A stretch of 64,000 nucleotides of DNA from CAXXOK01 sp963675655 (GCA_963675655.1 OY776489.1:310001-374000), one strand, 5' to 3'. Counted from the stretch's first letter, positions 24,702 through 33,673 are shown. Notes: a model not told the origin generated them from the sequence alone. Numbers and translations: made by a program.

Positions 24702-26336
24702 ATGGTATTAACCGATTTTCTGGAAAAAAACGCTCGTATCCGCCCGGACGAGGTCGCGTTGGTCGAAATCAATCCGGCATTACAGCCGGATCATACTGTT
24801 ACCTGGCGAGAATATAACCTGATCGAGTCTGCATCGGGCGGAAAATTCCGCCGGGAGATCACCTGGCGGGAATTTGATCGGCAGGCTAACCGGTTTGCGA
24901 ATCTCCTGCTTTCCCGCGGCGTGAAAAAAGGCGATAAAGTCGCCATTTTGCTGATGAACTGTCTAGAATGGCTGCCCATTTATTTCGGCGTGCTCAAGAC
25001 AGGCGCACTGGCCGTGCCGATGAACTTCCGCTATACGGCAGAAGAAATCGCCTATTGCCTCGATTTATCCGACGCGTCCGTGTTGATCCTCGGTCCGGAA
25101 TTTGTCGGCCGTGTGGAGCAGGTAAAACCACGGCTGGATGCGATTCGCCATTTCTTTTTTGTAGGCGACGATACGCCTTCCTTCGCTGATAATTTCGAAA
25201 GCTATATCGGGTACTGTTCTACCACCGCGCCCGCTGTGGAATTGCTGGAATCCGATAATGCCGCTATCTATTTTTCATCCGGCACCACAGGCTTTCCCAA
25301 GGCCATTTTGCATAGCCAGGAAGCGCTGGTCAGTGCTTGCCTGACGGAACAAAAGCACCACGGGCAAACCAAGGACGATATTTTTCTATGCATTCCGCCG
25401 CTGTACCATACCGGCGCAAAAATGCACTGGTTTGGCAGCCTGATTACCGGCGGCAAAGCCGTATTGCTACGCGGTGTAAAGCCGGAATGGGTTTTACAGG
25501 CCATATCGGACGAAAAAGCTACCATCGTATGGCTGCTGGTACCCTGGGTACAGGATATACTGGATAGTCTGGAGCGCGGGGATATATCGCTTGATCACTA
25601 CAAGCTGGAACAGTGGCGGCTGATGCACATTGGCGCGCAGCCTGTGCCCCCCAGTCTCATTACACGGTGGCAGAAAGTATTCCCCGGCCAGCAATATGAT
25701 ACTAATTACGGCTTAAGCGAATCCATCGGCCCCGGCTGCGTGCATCTGGGCGTGGAGAATATTCATAAAGTCGGCGCAATCGGCAAGGCCGGATACTTGT
25801 GGGAAACCCGCATCGTGGACGAGCAGATGCAAGACGTGAACCCCGGCAATGTCGGCGAGCTGGCCGTTCGCGGCCCCGGTATTATGAAATGCTACTACAA
25901 AAACGAACCGGCCACCACCGAAGTGCTGCGCGAAGGATGGCTGTGCACCGGTGATATGGCACGCTACGATGAAGATGGTTTCATCTTTTTAGTCGACCGC
26001 AAGAAAGACGTCATCATCAGCGGTGGTGAAAACCTGTACCCCGTGCAAATTGAGGATTTCCTGCGTGCTAATCCGAAAATTAAGGACGTTGCGGTTATCG
26101 GTATGGCCGACGACCGTCTGGGTGAAATTGCCGCCGCGATCATCGAAGTTAAATCCGGCGAAAGTATGACAGAATCCGAAGTGCAAGATTTCTGTTTGGA
26201 AATGCCGCGCTATAAACGCCCCCGCAGGATCATCTTTGCACCTGTACCGCGTAATCCCACGGGAAAGATTGAAAAGCCGAAGCTGCGCGAGCAGTACGGA
26301 GCGGGGCATCTGGTAGAAAAACAATCCACCAAGTAA
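24702..26336 (+). CDS. AMP-dependent acyl-CoA synthetase/ligase
   Basis: Adenylate-forming ligase that joins a carboxylic acid to CoA using ATP. Motifs seen: the P-loop-like YFSSGTTGFPKA (A3), NYGLSESIGPG (A5), WLCTGDMARYDEDG (A7), the hinge DRKKDVIISGGENLYP (A8) and the C-terminal catalytic Lys in NPTGKIEKPKLR (A10). Length 544 aa. The substrate cannot be read from sequence; medium-chain or aromatic acids are possible. Near the N-terminus TWREYN (~residue 28) and TWREFDRQAN (~52) look like a short internal duplication around a Ser/Gly insert. It is monocistronic behind a strong promoter. GGGAGG precedes the ATG. Confidence 0.9.
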   Translation: MVLTDFLEKNARIRPDEVALVEINPALQPDHTVTWREYNLIESASGGKFRREITWREFDRQANRFANLLLSRGVKKGDKVAILLMNCLEWLPIYFGVLKTGALAVPMNFRYTAEEIAYCLDLSDASVLILGPEFVGRVEQVKPRLDAIRHFFFVGDDTPSFADNFESYIGYCSTTAPAVELLESDNAAIYFSSGTTGFPKAILHSQEALVSACLTEQKHHGQTKDDIFLCIPPLYHTGAKMHWFGSLITGGKAVLLRGVKPEWVLQAISDEKATIVWLLVPWVQDILDSLERGDISLDHYKLEQWRLMHIGAQPVPPSLITRWQKVFPGQQYDTNYGLSESIGPGCVHLGVENIHKVGAIGKAGYLWETRIVDEQMQDVNPGNVGELAVRGPGIMKCYYKNEPATTEVLREGWLCTGDMARYDEDGFIFLVDRKKDVIISGGENLYPVQIEDFLRANPKIKDVAVIGMADDRLGEIAAAIIEVKSGESMTESEVQDFCLEMPRYKRPRRIIFAPVPRNPTGKIEKPKLREQYGAGHLVEKQSTK

Positions 26337-26357
26337 CCCGACTCCTTATAATCGATT

Positions 26358-26410
26358 AGTAAACGACCCTGGTGCATGCCTGAAAGGGCAAGGCACCAGG
26401 GTCGTTTACT
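26358..26410. terminator. Perfect 18-bp inverted repeat between convergent genes
   Basis: AGTAAACGACCCTGGTGC and its exact complement flank a 17-nt centre that itself holds TGCC/GGCA. It lies between the convergent ligase and rho genes, so it probably ends both transcripts. Neither side has a long T tract. Confidence 0.7.
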
Positions 26411-26433
26411 GCATCTTCGTACTCAATAGATGA

Positions 26434-28407
26434 TTACTTTCTGACAAGGATTCCGCTTTTCTCCCACAGCGCAACCCAGTCCTTCAACCGCGCGAGGAAA
26501 TCTGCGTTGGATTTGGTTTTATCCATCATGCCAATCAGCTGGGACAGCGCTTCCTGATTAGTCGTGGAAGCCAGCACCGTACGAATCGCCCGCAACCCTT
26601 CCACTTCCTGTTCGCTTAGCAGCATATCCTCTTTTTTCGTGCCGCTGCGTTGCAGATCGATCACCGGGAACATCGGATCGTTCCCCTGCGGTATATCCAG
26701 CCAGAGTTCCATATTGGCGGTGCCTTTGAACTCTTCAAAAATAATATCATCCACACGCGACCCGGTTTCAATCAAGATGGTCGCAATCATCGTCAGGCTG
26801 CCGCCATCACGGGTGTTTCTGGCCGCACCAAAGAACCGTTTAGGCCGCACCAGCGCCGCCGGGGTGACGGTGTTTGTCATCGTGCGGCCGCCCTGTGTCA
26901 GCGTAGCTTGATAGGCGCGCGTCAGCTTGGTAAGGCTGTCCAGCAGAATCACGACGTTCTTGCCCTGTTCCACCAGCCGCTGCGCGCGTTCCAGCATGGT
27001 TTCGCTTACCCGCGTCTGGCTTTCGGGCGATTCATCAAACGTAGAAGCGAACACTTCCGCATCCTCGCCTACCACATCGCGTATCTCGGTTACCGCTTCC
27101 GGACGCTCGTCGATCAGCAACATCATAACCAGCGCGTCCGCATCGTTTTTCTTGATTGCTTTGCACATTTCCCGCAGCAAAATAATTTTGCCGGTTTCCG
27201 GCGGTGCAACGATCATCGCGCGCTGGCCAAAGCCGATCGGCGCGATCAGGTTAGTAATGCGCATCGGCCAGTTATGGCTGTCCTGCTCGCTTTCCAGCAC
27301 AATCCTCTTGGTGGGATATACAGGAACCAGCGTTTCAAAAGACAGGCGTTCCACTGCTTCTTCTGCTTCGCGCCCATTGATTTTTTCCACATACATCAGC
27401 GCCGCGAATTTATCCGTATCCCGCTGCGGACGTGCCTTGCCCTCCACCATGTCGCCCGTACGCAAATCGTAACGGCGTATGGTTGCGGAGGATACGTAGA
27501 AATCTTTTTTACCCGGCAGCAAGGTTTGGCTGCGTAAAAAGCCATACCCATCCGGCAGTATCTCCAAAATTCCCTGCGCAGGGGTGCCTTCCCCTGCCAT
27601 CAAAGCATCCGGCAGCGGCTGGCCAGGTTTATATGGTTCGCTGAAGGCAGGATCACGCACCGGTTTATACGGCGAATCGTTGTAAAAGCTATCGCCGCCG
27701 TGCCCGGCAGGTGCATTGGTATGGGAATAGCCTTGCTGCCCATATCCGCTACCGTAAGAGCCGCGGGAATAATCCCCGCGTTGCGGCGCACGGTATCCAC
27801 TGCGGTAATCCTGCCGTCCGTAATCGCGGGCAGGTGCAGCGCGATACCCCAGCTTGTAGCCGTCTACCGTCTGCTGCGGAAAGGATTGCCGTTGGGACGC
27901 TGCGGACGCATCATTGTAACGGGATTCGTCCGTAGCCCTTGGCGCAGGCTGCGCCTGCGGCGCGACTACACGCGGGCCAAACCTTGCCGGGCCGTTTTGA
28001 TGCGTCTGCTGCCAGCTGGGCTGCCGCAGCGGCTGTTTCAGCGACATGTTTTGTTTTTTCTGTAAAGCCTGACGGTACATAGGCTGATAGTCATCCGTAC
28101 CATCCTGTTGATTGCTTTCCTTCCACGGCTGTGGATGCATAGGCTGCACGGATGTTACATCCGCTGAAAGCGGGGCTGCCTGCAATTCCTCATGCCGTTC
28201 TTCTCCGGCGTCTGTTGCCGCTTCCGTAATCGGCGGCATTTCGGGCGAAACGGCTTTTTCCTGCTCATCATCCGTCGTCCCCAGCGCAACGGACAAGCGC
28301 TGCACAATTCCAGCCTTATCGATCCCCGCACTGAGCTTAACGCCGTTAGCGCGTGCCAGCTTGCGCAGATCGACTACCGTCATGCCATGCAATTCACTTG
28401 TCAACAA
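26434..28407 (-). CDS. rho: Transcription termination factor Rho with a large disordered insert and divergent ATPase motifs
   Basis: RNA-dependent helicase that ends transcription. The start is TTG at 28407 behind GGAGG; 657 aa against about 420 for E. coli Rho. Residues 1-43 are the Rho_N helix bundle. Residues ~45-265 are low complexity, passing from acidic to Gln/Pro-rich and then Tyr/Gly/Arg-rich. Residues ~275-345 are the cold-shock-like RNA-binding domain (ILPDGYGFLR). The ATPase core follows with LIDERPEAVTE, Walker B VVILLDS and the EEFKGTANMEL region. At the P-loop it reads PPETGKI (401-408), where E. coli has PPKAGKT. The arginine-finger segment reads RSGTKKED, where E. coli has RSGTRKEE. 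The DNA supports these residues. The helicase may therefore work differently. Confidence 0.93.
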   Translation of the reverse strand: MLTSELHGMTVVDLRKLARANGVKLSAGIDKAGIVQRLSVALGTTDDEQEKAVSPEMPPITEAATDAGEERHEELQAAPLSADVTSVQPMHPQPWKESNQQDGTDDYQPMYRQALQKKQNMSLKQPLRQPSWQQTHQNGPARFGPRVVAPQAQPAPRATDESRYNDASAASQRQSFPQQTVDGYKLGYRAAPARDYGRQDYRSGYRAPQRGDYSRGSYGSGYGQQGYSHTNAPAGHGGDSFYNDSPYKPVRDPAFSEPYKPGQPLPDALMAGEGTPAQGILEILPDGYGFLRSQTLLPGKKDFYVSSATIRRYDLRTGDMVEGKARPQRDTDKFAALMYVEKINGREAEEAVERLSFETLVPVYPTKRIVLESEQDSHNWPMRITNLIAPIGFGQRAMIVAPPETGKIILLREMCKAIKKNDADALVMMLLIDERPEAVTEIRDVVGEDAEVFASTFDESPESQTRVSETMLERAQRLVEQGKNVVILLDSLTKLTRAYQATLTQGGRTMTNTVTPAALVRPKRFFGAARNTRDGGSLTMIATILIETGSRVDDIIFEEFKGTANMELWLDIPQGNDPMFPVIDLQRSGTKKEDMLLSEQEVEGLRAIRTVLASTTNQEALSQLIGMMDKTKSNADFLARLKDWVALWEKSGILVRK

Positions 28408-28553
28408 TGGTATTCCTCCCTGTGTGGTGTACGTTATGGTTTAGCCTTCCCAATCGTCATCCGTACCACGATGTTTTCTCCCCCCAGCCTACCGCGGGCG
28501 GTTTCTCACCGCAATGCGACGGCCGTTTGGAGTCTGTTGTTTTCCGGCTTCAC
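28408..28553. other. rho leader region
   Basis: 146 bp between the upstream methyltransferase gene and rho. No convincing promoter is seen on the minus strand, so read-through from 29564-28554 is possible. Confidence 0.35.
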
Positions 28554-29564
28554 TTAGCGCAGTGCAATCACCATATCCCGGTTTACCGCCTGTTCTACCC
28601 AATGGGAAAAATCCTGAAAAGGGGGTTGAACCAGCGGTGTAAACCCTGCTTTTTGCAACGCGTTTATCAGTGCTTCTCGTGCCAATGTGTACGTATTAAA
28701 AGACAGCGCAATTGCGCCTCCTGGTTTCAGCGCCTGTCGATAGGCCGGCAGCGCCTTGTGCAATAGCGTTTCTACGGGTGTTGCTCCACGCCCTTCCCGT
28801 GGAGCATGCTGCACGCCATAGGGCAGATCACTGATGATCAAATGGCAGCTTTGCGCGCCCGCAATCTCATCCGCCCTTGCGGTATCACCGCAAACCATAC
28901 TCAGCTCCCGGACATCGCCTTTTTTATAGCATTCCGCATCATTGGACAGTGTAAAACGGTATTCTTTTACCGCACCGCCGCTTTTCAGCGTCAGCGACCG
29001 CTCTTCGCGCCGGTGTTTCAAGCGATGGTATTGCAGGTAGCGTTTTAAATATACATCCGCTTCATGCAACGCTTTGCCATCCACATCGATCCCGATTGCG
29101 CAATCGCCCTCCTGTAATGCACAAAATAGCGATGTTCCCCGTCCGCACATCGGATCCAGCACACGCAGCGGCGTTGTGGACAGCGCAAATGCGGATGCGG
29201 ATCTGGCGCAATGCAGCATCATCGCGGTAAAATCAGCGTTCGTTTTTCCCTTGTATTTCAGTACCTGCGAAAGATCAGCCTCCAGATAAGCCGCTTGCTG
29301 CAGCATCAACGGCCGCAGGCATACCCCTTCCCGTTCAGCTGCAAAAGCAATACCGGAGTGCCGAGACAGGTATGCCCAACCTTCGTTGTTCAGCGCATCG
29401 GATTCCACAATGATGAAAGGCGCGCCGCCCAACCATTCCATCGAAACCTTCGCCTTCACGTTAAGCGCATGAAGCAGGCATTCACACTCAAGCGTCGCCA
29501 GCTTTTGCAGCGACTGTGCATACCGTGTATTGGCATGAGGTTTAACAAGTAGAGCAAATTGCAC
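28554..29564 (-). CDS. TRM11/UPF0020-like SAM-dependent RNA methyltransferase
   Basis: Predicted N2-guanosine-type RNA methyltransferase. I place the start at the GTG at 29564 (336 aa) with GAAGAGAGG upstream; the in-frame ATG at 29681 lies upstream of the promoter-like boxes. The N-terminal half is not recognised in detail. The C-terminal half has the SAM loop DPMCGRGTSLFCAL, the acidic IGIDVDGKAL and the catalytic motif ISDLPYGVQH (the [ND]PPY class in its DLPYG form), as in TRM11 and UPF0020 enzymes. The RNA target is unknown. It is upstream of rho in the same direction. Confidence 0.8.
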   Translation of the reverse strand: MQFALLVKPHANTRYAQSLQKLATLECECLLHALNVKAKVSMEWLGGAPFIIVESDALNNEGWAYLSRHSGIAFAAEREGVCLRPLMLQQAAYLEADLSQVLKYKGKTNADFTAMMLHCARSASAFALSTTPLRVLDPMCGRGTSLFCALQEGDCAIGIDVDGKALHEADVYLKRYLQYHRLKHRREERSLTLKSGGAVKEYRFTLSNDAECYKKGDVRELSMVCGDTARADEIAGAQSCHLIISDLPYGVQHAPREGRGATPVETLLHKALPAYRQALKPGGAIALSFNTYTLAREALINALQKAGFTPLVQPPFQDFSHWVEQAVNRDMVIALR

Positions 29565-29622
29565 GAGATGCCTCTCTTCTGATGAACAAGATGCAATAGA
29601 TGAATCGTTCGCTCTTGTCGGT

Positions 29623-29651
29623 ATCATATCATAAAACCACCGTAATAGCAA
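29623..29651 (-). promoter_or_regulatory. Promoter of the TRM11-like gene (and possibly rho)
   Basis: Minus strand: TTGCTA (29646-29651), 17 bp, TATGAT (29623-29628), about 55 nt upstream of the GTG start. Confidence 0.65.
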
Positions 29652-29843
29652 TGCTCGTAGCGCTAAAAGACTGTAAAACAACCTTTTCGCCGCTATGGCA
29701 TGCCACGGAAATTCTTTTTACTTTTCAGCATACTTCTAATGATTTGGATGAAATTCTGTTTTTCAAACCGCTTCACGCTAAAATGCCGATAAACAGGGTC
29801 TGTTTACCCTGCAGTCGCGCTGCATTCCGCCGGGTAACAACAA
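29652..29843. other. Gap between the TRM11-like gene and rpsU
   Basis: No gene seen. A small hairpin CAGGGT/ACCCTG lies near 29797-29814. Nothing else is recognised. Confidence 0.35.
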
Positions 29844-29869
29844 CCCCTCTCCGGCAAACCGGAGAGGGG
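29844..29869 (-). terminator. Terminator after rpsU
   Basis: A perfect 11-bp stem CCCCTCTCCGG/CCGGAGAGGGG with a CAAA loop, 9 nt beyond the rpsU stop. The following minus-strand bases are T-rich (GTTGTTGTTA) rather than a pure T run. Confidence 0.75.
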
Positions 29870-29877
29870 GAGCATTA

Positions 29878-30051
29878 TTACCACTTGCGCTTGCGAGCAG
29901 CTTCTGCTTTCTTCTTGCGTTTCACGCTGGGCTTTTCATAATGCTCGCGCTTGCGAGCCTCTGCCAAAACACCTGTGCGAGCACATTGACGTTTGAACCG
30001 CTTCAGAGCGCTTTCCAGGGATTCGTTTTCGCGGATGCGTACCTCGGACAC
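29878..30051 (-). CDS. rpsU: 30S ribosomal protein S21
   Basis: 57-aa basic ribosomal protein that contacts the 16S 3' domain near the anti-Shine-Dalgarno. It begins with GTG at 30051 behind GGGAGGG and reads SEVRIRENESLESALKRF, with the typical very basic C-terminus (KRKKKAEAARKRKW). It is the last gene of the hrcA-dnaK-prmA-mtaB-hit cluster, a common clostridial arrangement. Confidence 0.95.
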   Translation of the reverse strand: MSEVRIRENESLESALKRFKRQCARTGVLAEARKREHYEKPSVKRKKKAEAARKRKW

Positions 30052-30208
30052 TGTTATCCCTCCCCTCGCTCATTTCGCTGTCGCCCGTTCCCGCTTGCAC
30101 GGAATACATAAGGACATACAACGACCGTAGGAACATTATATCGCGAAGTTAGTCATGCGTCAACAAGGAATATCATATTCTGTCTGCTTCCAGCGGGTTT
30201 TTAGCAAA

Positions 30209-30553
30209 TCAGGCCATCCGTTCGGCGAGCGGTTGGCCGCCTATAATGTGGAAATGGATGTGCTGTACGGTTTGACAGGCATCCTTGCCACAATTGTTGA
30301 CAATGCGGTAGCCGCTTTCTTCCACCCCAAGCATCTTGGCCACAACCGCGCAACTGCGCAGGCAGGCCGCCAATTGCTGATCGCTCAGCGCTGCATGATG
30401 CGCCATATCCGGCACATGGTGTTTGCTTACCACCAGCGCGTGCACGGGCGCCTGCGGGCTAATATCGTAAAACGCATAGGTTTCTTCATCCTCGTAAATC
30501 TTTTTGGATGGGATTTCCCCTTTGATAATTTTACAAAATAAACAATCATCCAT
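30209..30553 (-). CDS. HIT-family (HinT-like) nucleotide hydrolase
   Basis: Histidine-triad protein that hydrolyses purine nucleoside phosphoramidates and adenylates. The 114-aa protein starts with DDCLFCKIIKGEIPS, whose Cys pair may bind zinc, and ends with the triad HIHFHIIGG. GGAGGAAC precedes the ATG at 30553. It is between mtaB and rpsU. A hairpin (GATGCC/GGCATC) in the 83-bp gap upstream may tune read-through. Confidence 0.93.
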   Translation of the reverse strand: MDDCLFCKIIKGEIPSKKIYEDEETYAFYDISPQAPVHALVVSKHHVPDMAHHAALSDQQLAACLRSCAVVAKMLGVEESGYRIVNNCGKDACQTVQHIHFHIIGGQPLAERMA

Positions 30554-30636
30554 ACCCTAGTTCCTCCTTCGTGATTATGTAACAATTATTGGCTGTAAAC
30601 GCGATGCCGCCGAATACTTGTGGCATCAGGCGTAAG

Positions 30637-31938
30637 CTACTCCATGCTTTCCACGCGTTTCCCGGTCATTCCTGCTTTGGTCAGTGCCGTAAGCCGTAGA
30701 TTCACAATCTCGCCGGACTTGCCAACGCCACAGGTGACCGGTACATATTGCGGCGTATACCCGCGCATCTGCCCGCTGCGCGTTTTTTCCTCCAGCAGCA
30801 CCGGCTGTACCGTACCCAGCAGGCTTTGCCGGTACGCGGCAGAAAGCGTATCCCCCAAGGCAATCAGCCGATGCACACGCTGTGCCTTCACCGCTTCAGG
30901 CACCTGCTCCGGCATCGTCGCCGCAGGCGTTCCTTCGCGGGGGCTAAACGGAAATACATGAATTTTCAAAAAACCGATCTCCCTGCAAAATTCCATGGTT
31001 TGCACAAACTCCGTATCCGTTTCGCCAGGAAACCCGACGATTACATCCGTTGTCAGTGCCGTAAGCGGGAATGCTGTACGCAGCTTTTGTACCGCTTCGC
31101 GGTACTGGGCGGTATTGTACCGGCGCTTCATACGCCCAAGCACCGTGTCGCTTCCACTTTGCAGCGCCAAATGGAACTGGGGGCACAATTTCGGCATGCT
31201 TGCAGCCGCCTGCACAAAAGCATCGGTCACGACCACCGGCTCCAGCGAGCCCAGCCGGATGCGCCGAATACCCGGCACATCGTGTGCAGCGCGTATCGCA
31301 TCAGCGAGGGTGGGACGCTCCGGCAAATCGCGGCCATAGCTGGTGAGATGGATACCGGTCAGCACCAGTTCGCTGAATCCCGCCTGTGCCAACGCCTGTG
31401 CCTCGACTTGTATGTCCATAACAGGGCGGGAGCGGATTCCACCCCGCACCGAGGGAATAATGCAATACGTACAGCGGTTGTTGCAACCTTCCTGTATCTT
31501 CATTACAGCGCGGGTATGGCCCGCATGCGCATGGATGGACAACGATTCAAAGGGCGCACTGGTCAGCGCTTTTACCGCTACCAGCTGGCTTTGCTCCTCA
31601 ACAGCACGGTTAAGCAGCTCTACCACCTGCCCGCGATACTGCGTACCTAAAATCAGCCGTGCGCCTGTATCACGCAATTCTTCGCCCAACCGCTGCGCCA
31701 AACAGCCGGTTACCACCAGCTCGCCCTGCGGGTTTTCCCGCTGGAAGCGCCGGGCTGTTTGCAGGCTTTTCTGGTCGCCGGTGCCGGTGACTGTGCACGT
31801 ATTCACCACGTACACATCTGCCGGTTCGCCCGGCTGCGCGGCAGTATAGCCATGCTGTAAAAATTGTTCCAGCATCGCTTGACTATCATATTGGTTTACC
31901 TTGCAGCCCAGCGTATAAAACCGTACGGTTTTGGGCAT
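30637..31938 (-). CDS. mtaB: tRNA t6A37 methylthiotransferase MtaB
   Basis: Radical-SAM enzyme that adds a methylthio group to N6-threonylcarbamoyladenosine 37 of tRNA, strengthening decoding of ANN codons. The start at 31938 (433 aa) has GGAGAGATG upstream and lies just after the rsmE stop. The N-terminal UPF0004 domain contains YTLGCKVNQYDSQ, then NTCTVTG and VVTGCLAQ (three Cys for the second cluster). The radical-SAM motif is EGCNNRCTYCIIP. A C-terminal TRAM domain ends the protein. The order prmA-rsmE-mtaB is typical. Confidence 0.96.
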   Translation of the reverse strand: MPKTVRFYTLGCKVNQYDSQAMLEQFLQHGYTAAQPGEPADVYVVNTCTVTGTGDQKSLQTARRFQRENPQGELVVTGCLAQRLGEELRDTGARLILGTQYRGQVVELLNRAVEEQSQLVAVKALTSAPFESLSIHAHAGHTRAVMKIQEGCNNRCTYCIIPSVRGGIRSRPVMDIQVEAQALAQAGFSELVLTGIHLTSYGRDLPERPTLADAIRAAHDVPGIRRIRLGSLEPVVVTDAFVQAAASMPKLCPQFHLALQSGSDTVLGRMKRRYNTAQYREAVQKLRTAFPLTALTTDVIVGFPGETDTEFVQTMEFCREIGFLKIHVFPFSPREGTPAATMPEQVPEAVKAQRVHRLIALGDTLSAAYRQSLLGTVQPVLLEEKTRSGQMRGYTPQYVPVTCGVGKSGEIVNLRLTALTKAGMTGKRVESME

Positions 31939-31939
31939 A

Positions 31940-32692
31940 TTACATCTCTCCAAGCGCGCTCATGGTAACCGCCAGTGCGCAAAGCCCGGCTGTTTCCGTG
32001 CGCAAAATCCTTTTTCCCAGCGTAACACACTGTCCCCCGAAAGCTTGCAAACGCTCCACTTCGGCAGGGGTAATGCCACCTTCCGGCCCAATGACCAGCG
32101 CAATGGCGCCTGTTTCCGGCTTTTGGATAAGCATCTTTCGCACCGCTTCGCTAAGGCGGTTTTCGCCTTCTTCTTCCCAAGCGATGAAAACCGCGTCATA
32201 TTCTGCGCTTTCCAGCGCCTTTAGCGCATCCTTCCAGCGGCAGGAAAGACGTACCTGCGGCACATGTGCCCGGCCGCTTTGCTTGGCGGCTTCCAGCGCA
32301 ATACGGTTCCACCGTTCGTGCTTCTTCGCTTCCTTACCGTCCAACCGGGTCACCGACCGCTCCATCTCCACGGGCATTACATCCCACACACCTAGCTCCG
32401 TCGCTTTCTGGATTATCCACTCCAGTTTATCTGCTTTTGCCAGCCCCTGCACCAGCGTAATGCGAATGGACGCTTCGGGTGACGGCAGTTCTTCCAGCAC
32501 ACGCACCGTTGTTTGTGCGGCATCCACGGCGGACAGTTCCCCAGTATATAGCTTTTCAGCCGCTAATAGCTGCACGGCGTCGCCCGGCTGCATGCGCAGT
32601 ACCCGTGCTACATGCGCGCTTTCCTGCGGGGATAGCGCTACCATTTCGCCAATCGTCAGCGGTGCAATTTCGCCCAACCAACACCTATGCAT
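31940..32692 (-). CDS. rsmE: 16S rRNA m3U1498 methyltransferase RsmE
   Basis: SPOUT-fold methyltransferase acting on U1498 of 16S rRNA. The start at 32692 gives 250 aa and overlaps the prmA stop by 8 nt, implying coupling; its Shine-Dalgarno (GGTGA) is weak. An N-terminal PUA-like domain (HVARVLRMQPGDAV) precedes the knotted domain with VQGLAKADKLEW, VIGPEGGITPAEVE and LGKRILRTETA, the SAM-binding knot motifs. Confidence 0.96.
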   Translation of the reverse strand: MHRCWLGEIAPLTIGEMVALSPQESAHVARVLRMQPGDAVQLLAAEKLYTGELSAVDAAQTTVRVLEELPSPEASIRITLVQGLAKADKLEWIIQKATELGVWDVMPVEMERSVTRLDGKEAKKHERWNRIALEAAKQSGRAHVPQVRLSCRWKDALKALESAEYDAVFIAWEEEGENRLSEAVRKMLIQKPETGAIALVIGPEGGITPAEVERLQAFGGQCVTLGKRILRTETAGLCALAVTMSALGEM

Positions 32693-33641
32693 TCTGTTCA
32701 CCATTTGAAAAGCACAGGGCAACCCATTCGCCTTTCGTCAGCCTGTCGGCAACAGTATACCCTGCTTCCAGCGCGGCATCCAACACATCCTGTTCCCGCT
32801 CACGGATAATCCCCGAACAGATGAACAGCCCGCCCGGCGCTAAATGCCGGGTCAAAGGGCCTGCCAACATGCAAATTGCGTCCGCGACAATATTCGCAAC
32901 CGCCAATTCGCAGGGCATCACTTCCCCTTTGACCAAATCGCCCTGTATGATGCGCACCTGCCGATCTACACCGTTTTTCAACACGTTTTCGGCTGCTACC
33001 TTTACCGCATCTGGATCGATATCCACCCCCAGCACTTTTTCGGCGCCCAGTTTTGCCGCAGCAATGGCAAGGATGCCGCTGCCCGTGCCCACATCCATCA
33101 CACGCATCCCGCTTCGCAGGTGCTTATCCAACATTTCCATACACATGCCGGTTGTCTCGTGCGTACCGGTGCCAAACGCCATGCCGGGATCCAGTTCTAC
33201 AACCAAGTCCTCCGGTTTTGCGGCATAGGTTTCCCACGATGGTTTTACCACCAGCCGCGTACCAATGCGGAAAGGCTTATAGTACTTTTTCCAGTTCTCC
33301 GCCCAATCCTCATCCGCCACATCCTGAAAGTCCAAGGTAAGCGTGCCAAAATCCAGCCCGTCCGCCTGCGCAGCCAACGCCGCAAGCTGCTGGCGCAGGT
33401 TAGCAAGCACATCGTGCGTATGCTCATCCTGCGTAAACCAGCCCTTGACCAGCACATCCTCCGGCATCGCTGCCAGCATTTTAGGGTCGTATAATTCCCA
33501 GTAAACGCCTGGTTTGCTCGGATCGGGCACATCGGCCCGGTCGATAATTTCCGTACCTACCGCGCCAAAACGCATCATTACATCACTTACAATATCGCTG
33601 CCTTCACTGGTCGTATGCACGACCGCTTCACACCACTGCAT
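32685..33641 (-). CDS. prmA: Ribosomal protein L11 methyltransferase PrmA
   Basis: Methylates ribosomal protein L11. The start at 33641 (318 aa) is fixed by AAGGAGGAAC; in-frame codons further upstream cross hairpins and a promoter. The N-terminal substrate-recognition domain is followed by the SAM fold with FGTGTHETTGMCM, VMDVGTGSGILAIAAAKLGA, VDIDPDAV and the catalytic-region VANIVADAI. It follows dnaJ as in many Firmicutes, but a promoter and two hairpins in between suggest partly independent expression. Confidence 0.96.
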   Translation of the reverse strand: MQWCEAVVHTTSEGSDIVSDVMMRFGAVGTEIIDRADVPDPSKPGVYWELYDPKMLAAMPEDVLVKGWFTQDEHTHDVLANLRQQLAALAAQADGLDFGTLTLDFQDVADEDWAENWKKYYKPFRIGTRLVVKPSWETYAAKPEDLVVELDPGMAFGTGTHETTGMCMEMLDKHLRSGMRVMDVGTGSGILAIAAAKLGAEKVLGVDIDPDAVKVAAENVLKNGVDRQVRIIQGDLVKGEVMPCELAVANIVADAICMLAGPLTRHLAPGGLFICSGIIREREQDVLDAALEAGYTVADRLTKGEWVALCFSNGEQNA

Positions 33642-33673
33642 GGAGGTTCCTCCTTCATCTACCGATGGCAAAA

